From an uncultured Bacteroidia bacterium (lineage in GTDB: Bacteria; Bacteroidota; Bacteroidia; Bacteroidales; UBA932): 64,000 nt of DNA. Both the position numbers and the translations under genes were made by a program. Numbering within the stretch: the first letter of the stretch is position 1; each line of letters opens with the position of its first letter. Location of the stretch: contig CADAND010000001.1 in assembly GCA_902789245.1 (NCBI GenBank), positions 62,001-126,000 on the forward strand. The letters are read 5' to 3'. Below, one piece after another: positions 8,710-16,576 of the stretch. The notes under the pieces are model-generated. The model saw only the letters and a program-made list of their open reading frames with translations, was not told the origin of the DNA and ran no database searches.

Positions 8710-9276
8710 ATGGCTGCAAAATCCACATTGAAGAACATGGCACTCTGCCTGTCGGCCGTGTGCCTCATCTGCTCGGCCGTGGTCGGCGGCGCCTACGCCC
8801 TGACCAAGGAGCCGATCGACGAAGCGGCGAAGGCCAAGACCACCGCTTCCATCGCCCGCGTGCTGCCCGCCTTCACGGCGGAGCCCGAACTGGGCAGCAT
8901 CGAGCTCAACGGAGCGAACTATACGTACTACAACGTCCCGGGTACGGGCGTCGCGATCATTTCCGCGACCTCCGGCTTCGGCGGCATCCTCTCCCTGATG
9001 GTGGGAATCGCCGAGGACGGCACGATCCACAACACCACGGTTCTCTCGCACAGCGAGACGCCGGGCCTGGGTGCCAAGTGCACCACCGACGAGCACTTCA
9101 TCGCGCAGTTCCAGGGCTTCGACCCGGCAGTGAAGAGCCTCGCGGTGAAGAAGGACGGCGGCGACGTGGACGCCATCACGGCCTCCACGATCACTTCCCG
9201 TGCCTATGCGCTGGCGGTGTCCAACGCCGTGGCTGTGTTCAACCAACTCAAAGAAGGAGGGCTGAGCAATGAGTAA
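8710..9276 (+). CDS. rnfG: Rnf complex subunit G, FMN-binding
   Basis: 188-residue periplasm-facing flavoprotein subunit. One N-terminal membrane helix (about 8-28) anchors an FMN-binding domain. The flavin attachment motif appears as AST-I-TS with Thr160 as the likely covalent site, a common variant of SGATxT. It overlaps rnfE by 8 bases. Functions as an electron carrier in the Rnf pathway between RnfB/C and RnfD. Confidence 0.93.
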   Translation: MAAKSTLKNMALCLSAVCLICSAVVGGAYALTKEPIDEAAKAKTTASIARVLPAFTAEPELGSIELNGANYTYYNVPGTGVAIISATSGFGGILSLMVGIAEDGTIHNTTVLSHSETPGLGAKCTTDEHFIAQFQGFDPAVKSLAVKKDGGDVDAITASTITSRAYALAVSNAVAVFNQLKEGGLSNE

Positions 9277-9853
9277 ATGGCATTTCGTCACCGACGGGTT
9301 TGTCAAGAACAACCCGACTTTCGTGCTGGTGCTCGGCATGTGCCCGACGCTGGCCACCACCACCTCCGCGATGAACGGCCTGGAGATGGGTCTTGCGACC
9401 ATGTTCGTGCTGATCCTCAGCAACATCGTGATTTCGCTCCTCGCGCCGATGGTGCCCGACAAGGTACGTATCCCGGTCTACATCACCGTGATCGCGACCT
9501 TCGTGACCGTGCTCCAGCTGCTGATGCAGGCCTTCACGCCGGCGGTCTACGAGACGCTCGGCCTGTTCATCCCGCTGATCGTCGTGAACTGTATCGTCCT
9601 GGGCCGTGCGGAAGGCTTCGCCAACAAGCACGGCGTGGGTGAGTCCGCCCTGGACGGCCTCGGCGTCGGCCTGGGCTTCACCGCCTCGCTGACCGTCATC
9701 GGCATCGTCCGGGAGATCCTCGGCAGCGGTGCCGTATTCGGCTGGAAGTTCATCTCCGGCGACGGCATCCTCGCCTTCGTCATGGCGCCCGGCGCCTTCC
9801 TGGTGCTTGGCTTCCTGATGGTCCTGTTCAACAAGTATCTTGCTAAAAAGTAG
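9269..9853 (+). CDS. rnfE: Rnf complex subunit E
   Basis: 194-residue integral membrane subunit with six predicted helices. The NNPTFVLVLGMCPTLA segment near the N-terminus and the later VNCIVLGRAE segment are the two symmetry-related motifs that hold the membrane Fe-S cluster between RnfA and RnfE. Homologous to RnfA and to NqrD. It starts inside the end of rnfG and precedes rnfA by 6 bases. Confidence 0.94.
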   Translation: MSKWHFVTDGFVKNNPTFVLVLGMCPTLATTTSAMNGLEMGLATMFVLILSNIVISLLAPMVPDKVRIPVYITVIATFVTVLQLLMQAFTPAVYETLGLFIPLIVVNCIVLGRAEGFANKHGVGESALDGLGVGLGFTASLTVIGIVREILGSGAVFGWKFISGDGILAFVMAPGAFLVLGFLMVLFNKYLAKK

Positions 9854-9859
9854 TGCGCC

Positions 9860-10462
9860 ATGGAATACTTCCTCATTTTCGTCTCGGCGATTTTCGTCAA
9901 TAATATCCTGCTGGCGCAGTTCCTGGGCATCTGCCCCTTCCTGGGCGTGTCCAACAAACTTTCCACGGCCACGGGCATGTCCGGAGCGGTCTGCTTCGTG
10001 ATCACGCTCGCCACCGTGGTGACCTACCTGCTGAACCAGTACCTGCTGGTGCCCTTCGGCCTGGAGTTCCTGCAGACCATCTCCTTCATCCTCGTGATCG
10101 CCGCCCTCGTGCAGATGGTGGAGATCGTGCTGAAGAAGATCAGTCCTTCGCTCTACCAGGCGCTGGGTATCTTCCTGCCCCTGATCACCACGAACTGCGC
10201 CGTGCTCGGCGTGGCTATCACCGTGGTGACCAAGGAATTTGCCCTGGGCGGTGCTGCTCCTCACATGCTGAACCTCGGCGAGGCCGTGGTGTATGCCGTG
10301 GCCACCTCGCTCGGCTACGGCCTTGCAATGTGCCTGTTCGCCGGCCTGCGCGAGCATCTGGCGGGCAACGACGTGCCCAAGGCTTTCAAGGGCTTGCCGA
10401 TTGCGCTCATCACCGTGGGTATCATGGCGATGGCCTTCCTCGGCTTCTCAGGAATCGTTTAA
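9860..10462 (+). CDS. rnfA: Rnf complex subunit A
   Basis: 200-residue integral membrane subunit, six helices, related to RnfE and NqrE. It has the paired cysteine motifs around NNILLAQFLGICPFLG and TTNCAVLGVA expected for the intramembrane Fe-S cluster. It is the last rnf gene; the order rseC-B-C-D-G-E-A is standard for Bacteroidota. The stop is followed after 26 bases by a small outer-membrane protein gene. Confidence 0.94.
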   Translation: MEYFLIFVSAIFVNNILLAQFLGICPFLGVSNKLSTATGMSGAVCFVITLATVVTYLLNQYLLVPFGLEFLQTISFILVIAALVQMVEIVLKKISPSLYQALGIFLPLITTNCAVLGVAITVVTKEFALGGAAPHMLNLGEAVVYAVATSLGYGLAMCLFAGLREHLAGNDVPKAFKGLPIALITVGIMAMAFLGFSGIV

Positions 10463-10488
10463 CAATCAACCCATCAAATTTAATCATT

Positions 10489-10923
10489 ATGAAAAAGTTA
10501 CTGACAGTTCTTATCGGCGTGCTTGCATTCGCAGCCGTCGCTTCCGCGCAGCCGCGCGCCTTGGGTGTCCGTGCCGGTTACGGCGGAGAAATCTCCTACC
10601 AGCATACCACCGGCCCCGGTTTCATCGAGGCTGACCTCGGTTTCCTCGCAGGCCATGGATTCTATGTGACGGGCGTCTATGATTTTATCTTCGCCAATTC
10701 CGGTATCTGCAACTTCTACGTCGGTCCCGGCGTGCAGATGGGTGCCTGGACGGATAAGCAGGATGCAGGTTTCAACCTCGGCCTTGTCGGCCAGCTTGGC
10801 GTCGAGTTCGAGATTCCGTCCATCCCGATGAACATCTCGCTCGACTGGCGTCCGGCTTTCTACTTCATGCACGGCGGCTTCGGCTGGGACGGCTTCGCCC
10901 TCGGCCTCCGTTATCGCTTCTAA
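10489..10923 (+). CDS. Small outer-membrane beta-barrel protein
   Basis: 144-residue secreted protein. Start chosen at ATG 10489 because it gives a canonical signal peptide (MKKLLTVLIGVLAFAAVASA, cleavage after about residue 20) and the upstream open frame lies inside rnfA. The mature part is made of short amphipathic strands rich in Gly, Tyr and Phe and ends in Arg-Tyr-Arg-Phe, the terminal aromatic expected for insertion by the Bam machinery. Size suggests a six- to eight-stranded barrel. No family recognised beyond outer-membrane beta-barrel. It follows rnfA by 26 bases with no visible -7 box, so it may be read with rnf, and it is followed by a structured intergenic region and a terminator. 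Confidence 0.72.
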   Translation: MKKLLTVLIGVLAFAAVASAQPRALGVRAGYGGEISYQHTTGPGFIEADLGFLAGHGFYVTGVYDFIFANSGICNFYVGPGVQMGAWTDKQDAGFNLGLVGQLGVEFEIPSIPMNISLDWRPAFYFMHGGFGWDGFALGLRYRF

Positions 10924-10925
10924 AA

Positions 10926-11036
10926 CGACGGCTTGCCTCCCACGCGGGCGAACGAAAATTATTTTTCGTGCAGTAGCCCGAAAAACCAATTTCCGCTTCG
11001 CCCTCCACAACGCCGACGCACGGCAAGCCGGCATCA
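10926..11036. other. Structured intergenic element with nested inverted repeats
   Basis: No credible gene here. Three inverted repeats are nested: CGGCTTGCC (10929-10937) with GGCAAGCCG (11022-11030); GGGCGAA (10946-10952) with TTCGCCC (10997-11003); and ACGAAAA (10952-10958) with TTTTCGT (10963-10969) around a 4-nt loop. CGGGC/GCCCG (10945-10949 with 10976-10980) offers an alternative middle stem. It lies between the outer-membrane protein stop and the terminator at 11042. It could be a small structured RNA, an mRNA 3' structure or a dispersed palindromic repeat. Confidence 0.5.
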
Positions 11037-11041
11037 AAAAG

Positions 11042-11073
11042 TCCCCGAATAAAGAACAATTCGGGGATTTTTT
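11042..11073 (+). terminator. Rho-independent terminator of the rnf/outer-membrane protein unit
   Basis: Perfect 9-bp stem TCCCCGAAT/ATTCGGGGA with an 8-nt loop followed by six T (11068-11073). A run of five A precedes the stem. Confidence 0.85.
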
Positions 11074-11076
11074 GTG

Positions 11077-11084
11077 TATATTTG
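11077..11084 (+). promoter_or_regulatory. -7 box TATATTTG of nfnA
   Basis: Exact TAnnTTTG, immediately after the terminator and 6 nt before ATG 11091. The nfn unit therefore appears to have its own promoter and an almost leaderless mRNA. Confidence 0.65.
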
Positions 11085-11090
11085 AAAGCT

Positions 11091-11951
11091 ATGTATCAAA
11101 TCCTTTCCAAAGAGATGCTGACTCCGGCGATCTGCCGGATGAAGGTGGAGGCCCCGCGGCTCGCAGCAGCCGCCCAACCGGGCCAGTTCCTGATCGTCCG
11201 CGCGGACGAGAAGGGCGAACGGATCCCGTTGACCATCAGTGATTTCGATGCGAAACGGGGGACTGTGACCATTGTCACGCAGAAGATCGGCGCATCCAGC
11301 ACCGATATCATTGCCTATGAGCCCGGTGAGGCGTTTGCCGACGTGGTCGGCCCCTTGGGTCTGCCCTCCGAGTTCGTCTCCATGGCTCCCGAAGAGCTGG
11401 CCAGGCAGCGCTACATCCTGATCGCCGGCGGCGTGGGTACCGCTCCGGTGTATCCGCAGGCCAAGTGGCTCAAGGAGCACGGCGTCCCCGTGGACGTCAT
11501 CATCGGCGCCAAGACCAAGGACCTGCTGATCTACGTGGAGGAGATGCGCTCGGTTTGCGACAATCTCTTCATCTGCACGGACGACGGTTCCGAGGGTTTC
11601 CACGGCATGGGCACGAACATGCTTGAGCACGTCGTCTCGGAAGGACACAAATACACCCAGGCCGTGATCATCGGCCCGATGATCATGATGAAGTTTACGA
11701 CCCTTACCTGCAAGAAGCTGGGCATCCCCGCCACCGTGAGCCTCAACACGCTGATGGTGGACGGCACCGGCATGTGCGGCGCCTGCCGCGTGAGCGTGGG
11801 CGGCAAGACGCGCTTCGCGTGCGTCGAGGGTCCGGAGTTCGACGGCTACCAGGTCGACTTCGACGAGGCCATGCGCCGTCAGGGCCAGTACAAGGCCGAA
11901 GAGGCCGAGGCCAATGAAAAACATGTCTGTAAAATAGGGAGGGGCAAGTAA
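11091..11951 (+). CDS. nfnA: NfnA-type ferredoxin-NADP reductase subunit alpha (sulfide dehydrogenase beta-like)
   Basis: 286-residue flavoprotein of the dihydroorotate dehydrogenase electron-transfer/SudB family. It has an N-terminal FAD-binding barrel, an NAD-binding Rossmann domain (IAGGVGTAPVYPQ at about 110-125), and a C-terminal [2Fe-2S] site (MCGAC and FACVEGPEFDG). With the next gene it forms the NADH-dependent reduced ferredoxin:NADP oxidoreductase, which bifurcates electrons from NADPH to ferredoxin and NAD, or runs in reverse. ATG 11091 preferred to an in-frame TTG three codons upstream that lies in the -7 box. Annotation pipelines often call this pair sulfide/dihydroorotate dehydrogenase-like. 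Confidence 0.87.
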   Translation: MYQILSKEMLTPAICRMKVEAPRLAAAAQPGQFLIVRADEKGERIPLTISDFDAKRGTVTIVTQKIGASSTDIIAYEPGEAFADVVGPLGLPSEFVSMAPEELARQRYILIAGGVGTAPVYPQAKWLKEHGVPVDVIIGAKTKDLLIYVEEMRSVCDNLFICTDDGSEGFHGMGTNMLEHVVSEGHKYTQAVIIGPMIMMKFTTLTCKKLGIPATVSLNTLMVDGTGMCGACRVSVGGKTRFACVEGPEFDGYQVDFDEAMRRQGQYKAEEAEANEKHVCKIGRGK

Positions 11952-11952
11952 T

Positions 11953-13332
11953 ATGGCTAACAGAATTCCCCGTGTACCGGTGCGCGAGCAGGATCCGAAG
12001 GTCCGCGCCACCAATTTCGAAGAAGTATGCTACGGCTACAATAAAGAGGAGGCGCTCTTGGAAGCGTCCCGTTGCCTGAACTGCAAGAACCCGCGCTGCA
12101 TGACGGCGTGCCCGGTGGGCCTGCAGATCCCGCGTTTCATCGCGGAGCTCGCCCAGGGCAACATCGCCGGCGCCGCCGCGGTGATTGCGGAAGATTCTTC
12201 CCTGCCTGCCGTCTGCGGCCGCGTGTGCCCGCAGGAGACCCAGTGCGAGGGCAGCTGCGTGCTCGGCGTCAAGGGCGAGCCGGTCGCGATCGGCAAGCTC
12301 GAGCGCTTCGTCGCTGATGCGACGCTCGGCAAGGCTGCCGCCGAGGTCGCCCCGGCCAACGGCATCAAGGTCGCGGTGGTTGGTTCGGGTCCTGCCGGTC
12401 TCGCTTGCGCGAGCGACCTTGCGAAATGGGGCTACGACGTTACCATCTTCGAGGCGCTGCACAAAGCCGGCGGCGTGCTTGAATACGGTATCCCCGAGTT
12501 CCGTCTCCCGAAGGACAAGGTGCTCAAGCACGAGATCGAGGAAGTGCGCAAGCTCAGCGTCAAGATCGAGACCGACGTCATCGTCGGACGGACCGTGACC
12601 ATCGATTCCCTGATGGACCAGGAGGGCTTCAAGGCCGTCTTTATCGGCTCCGGCGCCGGTCTTCCCAAGTTTATGAACATCCCGGGCGAGAACTTCAATG
12701 GCGTCTTTTCCGCCAACGAGTTCCTGACCCGCAACAACCTCATGAAGGCCTGGCGCGAGGATTATCTCACCCCGATCCATGCCGGCAAGAAGGTGTGTGT
12801 CGTGGGTGGCGGCAACGTCGCCATGGACGCGGCCCGCACGGCCCTGCGCCTCGGCGCGGAGGTGCACATCGTGTACCGCCGTACGGAGGCCGAACTGCCT
12901 GCCCGTAAGGAGGAGGTGCACCACGCCATCGAGGAGGGTATCATCTTCGACATGCTGACGAACCCCGTTGAGGTGATCGGCGACGAGCGCGGCTGGGTCA
13001 AGGCCCTGAAGTGCGTCAAGATGGAGCTCGGCGAGCCCGACGAGAGCGGCCGCCGCAGCCCGGTGCCCGTCGAGGGCTCCGAGTTCGAGATCCCGACGGA
13101 GACGGTCATCATGGCCCTCGGCACTTCGCCGAACCCGCTGATTTCCAAGACCACGAAGGGTCTGGAGGTCAACCGCCGCGGCTGCCTCGTGGCCACGGAA
13201 GAGGGTGCGACCACCCGTCCGGGCGTGTTCGCCGGCGGCGACGCCGTCACGGGAGCCGCCACGGTGATCCTCGCCATGGGCGCGGGTCGCACGGCCGCCA
13301 AGGCCATCGACGCTTACCTGAAGCAGAACTAA
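11953..13332 (+). CDS. nfnB: NfnB-type NADPH-dependent oxidoreductase subunit (GltD-like)
   Basis: 459-residue protein of the glutamate synthase small-chain family. An N-terminal Fe-S domain with two cysteine sets (CLNCKNPRCMTAC and CGRVCPQETQCEGSC) is followed by an FAD-binding site (VVGSGPAGLA, about 140) and an NADPH site (VVGGGNVAMD, about 280). It starts 1 base after nfnA, the expected pairing for NfnAB. No large glutamate synthase subunit is nearby, which argues for NfnB rather than GltD. Together with Rnf this gives the cell interconversion of NADPH, NADH and ferredoxin. The gene ends just before a terminator. Confidence 0.87.
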   Translation: MANRIPRVPVREQDPKVRATNFEEVCYGYNKEEALLEASRCLNCKNPRCMTACPVGLQIPRFIAELAQGNIAGAAAVIAEDSSLPAVCGRVCPQETQCEGSCVLGVKGEPVAIGKLERFVADATLGKAAAEVAPANGIKVAVVGSGPAGLACASDLAKWGYDVTIFEALHKAGGVLEYGIPEFRLPKDKVLKHEIEEVRKLSVKIETDVIVGRTVTIDSLMDQEGFKAVFIGSGAGLPKFMNIPGENFNGVFSANEFLTRNNLMKAWREDYLTPIHAGKKVCVVGGGNVAMDAARTALRLGAEVHIVYRRTEAELPARKEEVHHAIEEGIIFDMLTNPVEVIGDERGWVKALKCVKMELGEPDESGRRSPVPVEGSEFEIPTETVIMALGTSPNPLISKTTKGLEVNRRGCLVATEEGATTRPGVFAGGDAVTGAATVILAMGAGRTAAKAIDAYLKQN

Positions 13333-13338
13333 TACGAT

Positions 13339-13369
13339 GCCGGGGCCAGTACGGCCCCGGCTGTTTTTT
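13339..13369 (+). terminator. Rho-independent terminator after nfnB
   Basis: Perfect 9-bp stem GCCGGGGCC/GGCCCCGGC, 5-nt loop, then TG and six T. It ends only 12 bases before ATG 13382, so a promoter for the next gene must lie within or upstream of it, or there is read-through. Confidence 0.85.
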
Positions 13370-13381
13370 GATAACCACATA

Positions 13382-14305
13382 ATGAAACTTCAAGACCTGA
13401 CTGCACCTCTCGGAACCTGGAAGTTATGGAAGGAGCTCCTGATCATGACCGTCGGCATGTTCATCGCCGCGGCCTCCGTGTATTATTTCCTCGTCCCCAG
13501 CAAGATCGTCGTGGGCAGTATCTCCGGTCTTTCGATCGTGATCAGCGCCCTGTTCGAGCAGGCCGGCATCGTCATCAAGGTGTCCACGGTCGTGCTCATC
13601 ATCAATGCCATCCTGCTGGTGCTGGCGTATTTCCTGATCGGCAAGGAATTCGGCGTGAAGACCTGCTACACGGCCCTGATCCTCGGTCCGATGATGGACC
13701 TCTGGGAGAAGATCTGTCCCTACACGAACCTGCTCGCTCCGGGGGAGACCTCGGTGATGGGCGACCTCTGGTTCGACCTCGTCTGCTTCGTGCTCATCCT
13801 GAGCATGTCGCAGGCCATCATGTTCCGGATCAACGCCTCCACGGGCGGCCTGGACATCCTGGCGAAGATCGTCAACAAATACCTCCATTTCGACATCGGC
13901 CTGTCGGTGACCATCGCCGGTGTGGTCATCTGCTGCACGGCCTTCTTCGTGAACCCGTTCCGGCTCGTGATCATCGGTCTCATCGGCACCTGGATCAACG
14001 GCTTGATCGTGGACTACTTCATGGCGTCGCTGAGCCGCCGCAAGCGGGTGTGTATCATCTCCGACGAGCATGAACTCATCCGTGACTATATCGTTAACAA
14101 GATCGTGCGCGGCTGCACCTTGTACGAGTGCACGGGCGGCTTCAAGGGCGACAAGCGCGTGGAGGTCCAGGCCCTGCTGACCAAGGACGAGTTCGCCGAC
14201 CTGATGGGATTCCTCCGCAACAATGAGATTCCGGCGTTCATCACGGCCGGCAACGTCAGCGAAGTCTACGGCCTCTGGTTCGACCACAAGAAGCGTCACA
14301 ATTAA
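13382..14305 (+). CDS. YitT family membrane protein
   Basis: 307-residue membrane protein of the YitT family (former DUF161 repeat with C-terminal DUF2179). Five or six helices lie within residues 15-205 (GMFIAAASVYYFLVP, STGGLDILAKIV), and a soluble ferredoxin-like DUF2179 domain occupies about 215-305. Substrate is not known for the family; some members are called transporters on weak evidence. Start chosen at ATG 13382; the upstream open frame passes through the terminator stem. No good -7 box was found in the 49-base gap. It is followed by a strong bidirectional terminator. Confidence 0.85.
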   Translation: MKLQDLTAPLGTWKLWKELLIMTVGMFIAAASVYYFLVPSKIVVGSISGLSIVISALFEQAGIVIKVSTVVLIINAILLVLAYFLIGKEFGVKTCYTALILGPMMDLWEKICPYTNLLAPGETSVMGDLWFDLVCFVLILSMSQAIMFRINASTGGLDILAKIVNKYLHFDIGLSVTIAGVVICCTAFFVNPFRLVIIGLIGTWINGLIVDYFMASLSRRKRVCIISDEHELIRDYIVNKIVRGCTLYECTGGFKGDKRVEVQALLTKDEFADLMGFLRNNEIPAFITAGNVSEVYGLWFDHKKRHN

Positions 14306-14308
14306 CGG

Positions 14309-14339
14309 AAAATGGCTCGCCAGTCTGGCGAGCCATTTT
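14309..14339. terminator. Bidirectional terminator between YitT gene and tRNA-Arg
   Basis: A 14-bp perfect stem AAAATGGCTCGCCA/TGGCGAGCCATTTT with a 3-nt loop. Flanking A and T runs make it work for the YitT gene on the plus strand and for the tRNA on the minus strand, whose mature 3' end is only 3 bases away. Confidence 0.88.
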
Positions 14340-14341
14340 CG

Positions 14342-14415
14342 TGATTCCGCGGGGATTCGAACCCCGGACCCACAGCTTAGAAGGCTGTTGCTCTATCCAA
14401 CTGAGCTACGGAACC
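14342..14415 (-). tRNA. tRNA-Arg (anticodon TCT)
   Basis: 74-nt cloverleaf on the minus strand. The acceptor stem GGTTCCG/CGGAATC has one G-T pair, the D-arm carries AGCTCAGTTGGATAGAGC, the anticodon stem ACAGC/GCTGT frames the loop CTTCTAA with anticodon TCT (reads AGA/AGG), and the T-arm contains GGTTCGAATCC. The discriminator base is A and CCA is not encoded. It has a -7 box 7 nt upstream of its 5' end and a terminator directly downstream, so it is a single-gene unit. Confidence 0.97.
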
Positions 14416-14422
14416 AGAGATG

Positions 14423-14430
14423 CAAATATA
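14423..14430 (-). promoter_or_regulatory. -7 box TATATTTG of tRNA-Arg
   Basis: Exact consensus, 7 nt before the mature tRNA 5' end. Because transcription must start at or before that end, it sets an upper limit of about 8 nt from the box to the start site. Confidence 0.75.
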
Positions 14431-14454
14431 CGGATTTTTCGGGAAAATATAGTC

Positions 14455-14475
14455 ATTCCGGGCTGGGCCCGGAAT
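14455..14475. repeat. Palindromic repeat ATTCCGGGC-3-GCCCGGAAT, possible asnA terminator
   Basis: Perfect 9-bp inverted repeat with 3-nt loop, directly after the asnA stop codon. On the minus strand it is followed by GACTATATTTTC, a weak T-rich tail, so it may end asnA. The core resembles the CATTCCGGGC-type palindromes that are dispersed in many bacterial genomes; a related copy is at 37942. Confidence 0.6.
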
Positions 14476-15513
14476 CTAGACCAGCTTGATGCCGGCCTCG
14501 CGGCATCGGGCGATCATCTCCTCGGGCCAGATGCTGCTCTGGATCTCGCCGATGTGCGCCTTGCGGAGCAAGTACATGCAGAGGCGGGACTGGCCGATGC
14601 CGCCGCCGATGGTGCAGGGCAGCTCGCCGGCGAGCAGGCTCTTGTGGAAGGGCAGGTCCGCCTTCCAGGTCTCGCCTTTGATCTCCAGCTGGCGGCGCAG
14701 GGCCGCTTCGTCCACGCGGATGCCCATGCTGGACAGCTCGAAGGGGCGCTGGAGGATGTTGTTCCAGACCAGGATGTCGCCGTTCAGGCCCTTGAAGCCC
14801 TCCTCGTTGGGGCTGCTCCAGTCGTCATAGTCCGCGGCACGGCCGTCGTGCGGCTGCCCGTCGGAGAGGGCGCCGCCGATGCCGATGATGAACACGGCGC
14901 CCCAGCGACGGACGATCTCGTTTTCCCGCTCCTTCGGAGTGAGGCCCGGGTAGAGCTGTACCAGCTCCTCGGCGTGTACGAAATGGATATCTTCAGGCAG
15001 CTCGGGGGTGATCTGCGGGAATTCGACGAAGAGTTTATTCTCGGTGACTTTGATCGCCTCGTAGATGCGGCGGACGGTCTGCTTGAGGAAGCCCAGGTGG
15101 CGGTCCTCCCGACGGATGACCTTCTCCCAGTCCCACTGGTCCACGTAGATGGAGTGGATGTTGTCCAGCTCCTCGTCGGGACGCAGGGCGTTCATGTCCG
15201 TGTAGATGCCGCGCCCGGGAGCGATGCCCATCTGCGCCAGCTTGGCGCGTTTCCACTTGGCGAGGGAGTGTACGACCTCGGCCTGCTGCTCGGCCATGTC
15301 CTTGATCGGGAAACGGACGGGGCGTTCCACGCCGTTGAGTTCGTCATTGAGGCCGGTCCCGGAGAGCACGACCATCGGGGCGGTCACACGCAGCAGGGCC
15401 AGCTGGGCTGACAGGTTGTTCTGGAACATATCCTTGACGGCCTTGATGGCCTTCTCCGTTTTCTCTGCTCCTTCGAGCAGATCCACGTACCTTTCAGGGA
15501 GGATCAGTTGCAT
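14476..15513 (-). CDS. asnA: Aspartate-ammonia ligase (asparagine synthetase A)
   Basis: 345-residue ATP-dependent enzyme that makes asparagine from aspartate and ammonia, cytoplasmic, related to class II aminoacyl-tRNA synthetases. Recognised from the start (LILPERY), the middle segment NIHSIYVDQWDWEK, and the C-terminal GGGIGQSRLCM signature that corresponds to class II motif 3. Length is close to the E. coli enzyme (330). It is transcribed alone from a -7 box at 15542-15549 and ends at the palindrome 14455-14475. Confidence 0.96.
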   Translation of the reverse strand: MQLILPERYVDLLEGAEKTEKAIKAVKDMFQNNLSAQLALLRVTAPMVVLSGTGLNDELNGVERPVRFPIKDMAEQQAEVVHSLAKWKRAKLAQMGIAPGRGIYTDMNALRPDEELDNIHSIYVDQWDWEKVIRREDRHLGFLKQTVRRIYEAIKVTENKLFVEFPQITPELPEDIHFVHAEELVQLYPGLTPKERENEIVRRWGAVFIIGIGGALSDGQPHDGRAADYDDWSSPNEEGFKGLNGDILVWNNILQRPFELSSMGIRVDEAALRRQLEIKGETWKADLPFHKSLLAGELPCTIGGGIGQSRLCMYLLRKAHIGEIQSSIWPEEMIARCREAGIKLV

Positions 15514-15541
15514 ACCGGGTAATACACTAGCTTGTTGGTTA

Positions 15542-15549
15542 CAAAGATA
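15542..15549 (-). promoter_or_regulatory. -7 box TATCTTTG of asnA
   Basis: Exact consensus with 28 nt to the ATG. It lies 4 bases beyond the end of the upstream YbhN-type gene. Confidence 0.65.
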
Positions 15550-15553
15550 GTGA

Positions 15554-16534
15554 TTATTTCTTCTTGCGCAAGGTCAAATGCGCGTAAGAAATGACACCGA
15601 GCAGGATGATCAGGATGGCGTGGGCTTCGTGGCCAAGCGTGGCCAGCAGGATGCCGGTCTCCCAGGTGGTGCCGTAGAGGCTCTGCGTCGACAGGGCCAC
15701 GAGGTAGTGGTAGGCGCCGATGCCGCCCGGGACGGGGATCACGGAGGCGAGGTTGCCCACGGCCGACAGGAACAGCGCATCGGTGAGCGTCAGCGCGTCC
15801 AGCATCGGGATGGCGCGGATGGTGCAGTACATCATCGTGACGTAGCTGGCCCAGATGCCGACGGTGCTGAGCAGGAAGGGCCACTTGCGCTCCATTTTCG
15901 CGATGCTGGCGAAGCCGGCGCCGAGCCCCTGCAGGGAGTCGGCGATCTTGCCGAACAGGCGCACGCGGGTGCGGAAGCGGAAGATGACCCAGAAGAGGGC
16001 GGCCAGCAGGACCACGGCCCCCGGCACGATCCAGGCCGCGGCGCCGCCGGCACGGCCGGTCATGGGACCCCAGATGTGCTCGGTGAAGAAAGGCCCGAAG
16101 GTGCTCCACTTGGAGGCCAGCGCCGAGGTGAGCAGGATGACGATGGCGACGATGTCGGAGAGGCGCTCGCAGACGATGGTCCCGAGAGCCTTTTCGTAGC
16201 TCATTTTCTTGGTGCTGACGTAGCCGCAGCGGACGAATTCACCTGCGCCGGGAAGCACCACGTTGACCAGGTTGCCTACGTTGATGGCGTCCCAGACGTG
16301 CATCCGGCGGAGTTCCGGATCGAGCGGCCGCATCAGGGCGGTCCAGCGCCGCTCACGGAAAACCAGCGCCGTGACGGCGGCGACGAAATAGATGACGATC
16401 CAGAGCCATCGGGTCTGCTGCAGATCTTCCCAGAAAGTTTTCCAATCCACTGTCCGGAAGGCGAACCAGACCAGGATGACAGCCAGGATGGCGGACAGGG
16501 TGTATTTGATGATATTTGTGGTTTTCTTGTCCAT
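15554..16534 (-). CDS. UPF0104/YbhN-type membrane protein (lysylphosphatidylglycerol synthase TM region family)
   Basis: 326-residue integral membrane protein with about eight helices and no soluble transferase domain. It matches the flippase-like transmembrane part of MprF/AglD proteins (segments GAGEFVRCGYVS and PVPGGIGAYHYLV are typical). Such stand-alone proteins are thought to move lipids or lipid-linked molecules across the membrane, but the substrate is unknown. Start is ATG 16534; an in-frame TTG three codons earlier is less likely. It diverges from the PfkB kinase gene. Confidence 0.83.
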   Translation of the reverse strand: MDKKTTNIIKYTLSAILAVILVWFAFRTVDWKTFWEDLQQTRWLWIVIYFVAAVTALVFRERRWTALMRPLDPELRRMHVWDAINVGNLVNVVLPGAGEFVRCGYVSTKKMSYEKALGTIVCERLSDIVAIVILLTSALASKWSTFGPFFTEHIWGPMTGRAGGAAAWIVPGAVVLLAALFWVIFRFRTRVRLFGKIADSLQGLGAGFASIAKMERKWPFLLSTVGIWASYVTMMYCTIRAIPMLDALTLTDALFLSAVGNLASVIPVPGGIGAYHYLVALSTQSLYGTTWETGILLATLGHEAHAILIILLGVISYAHLTLRKKK

Positions 16535-16540
16535 TGGCTG

Positions 16541-16548
16541 CAAATTTA
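16541..16548 (-). promoter_or_regulatory. -7 box TAAATTTG of the YbhN-type gene
   Basis: Exact consensus, 6 nt before ATG 16534. Separated by 14 bp from the opposite -7 box at 16563. Confidence 0.65.
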
Positions 16549-16562
16549 CGATTATATTTTGT

Positions 16563-16570
16563 TATTTTTG
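16563..16570 (+). promoter_or_regulatory. -7 box TATTTTTG of the PfkB kinase gene
   Basis: Exact consensus, 6 nt before ATG 16577; back-to-back with the box at 16541-16548. Confidence 0.65.
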
Positions 16571-16576
16571 TAAAAT

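Noticed and set aside
10865..11059. Short minus-strand frames across the structured intergenic region
   Set aside because: They run through the terminator stem and the nested inverted repeats, and show no family features or start signal.
11071..11074. TTTG just before the nfnA -7 box as a -33 element
   Set aside because: It is only 2 bp from the -7 box; a -33 element should be about 20 bp away. It is part of the terminator tail.
14454..14475. Palindrome after asnA as part of a riboswitch or T-box
   Set aside because: It lies downstream of asnA, not in its leader, and is a simple 9-bp hairpin.
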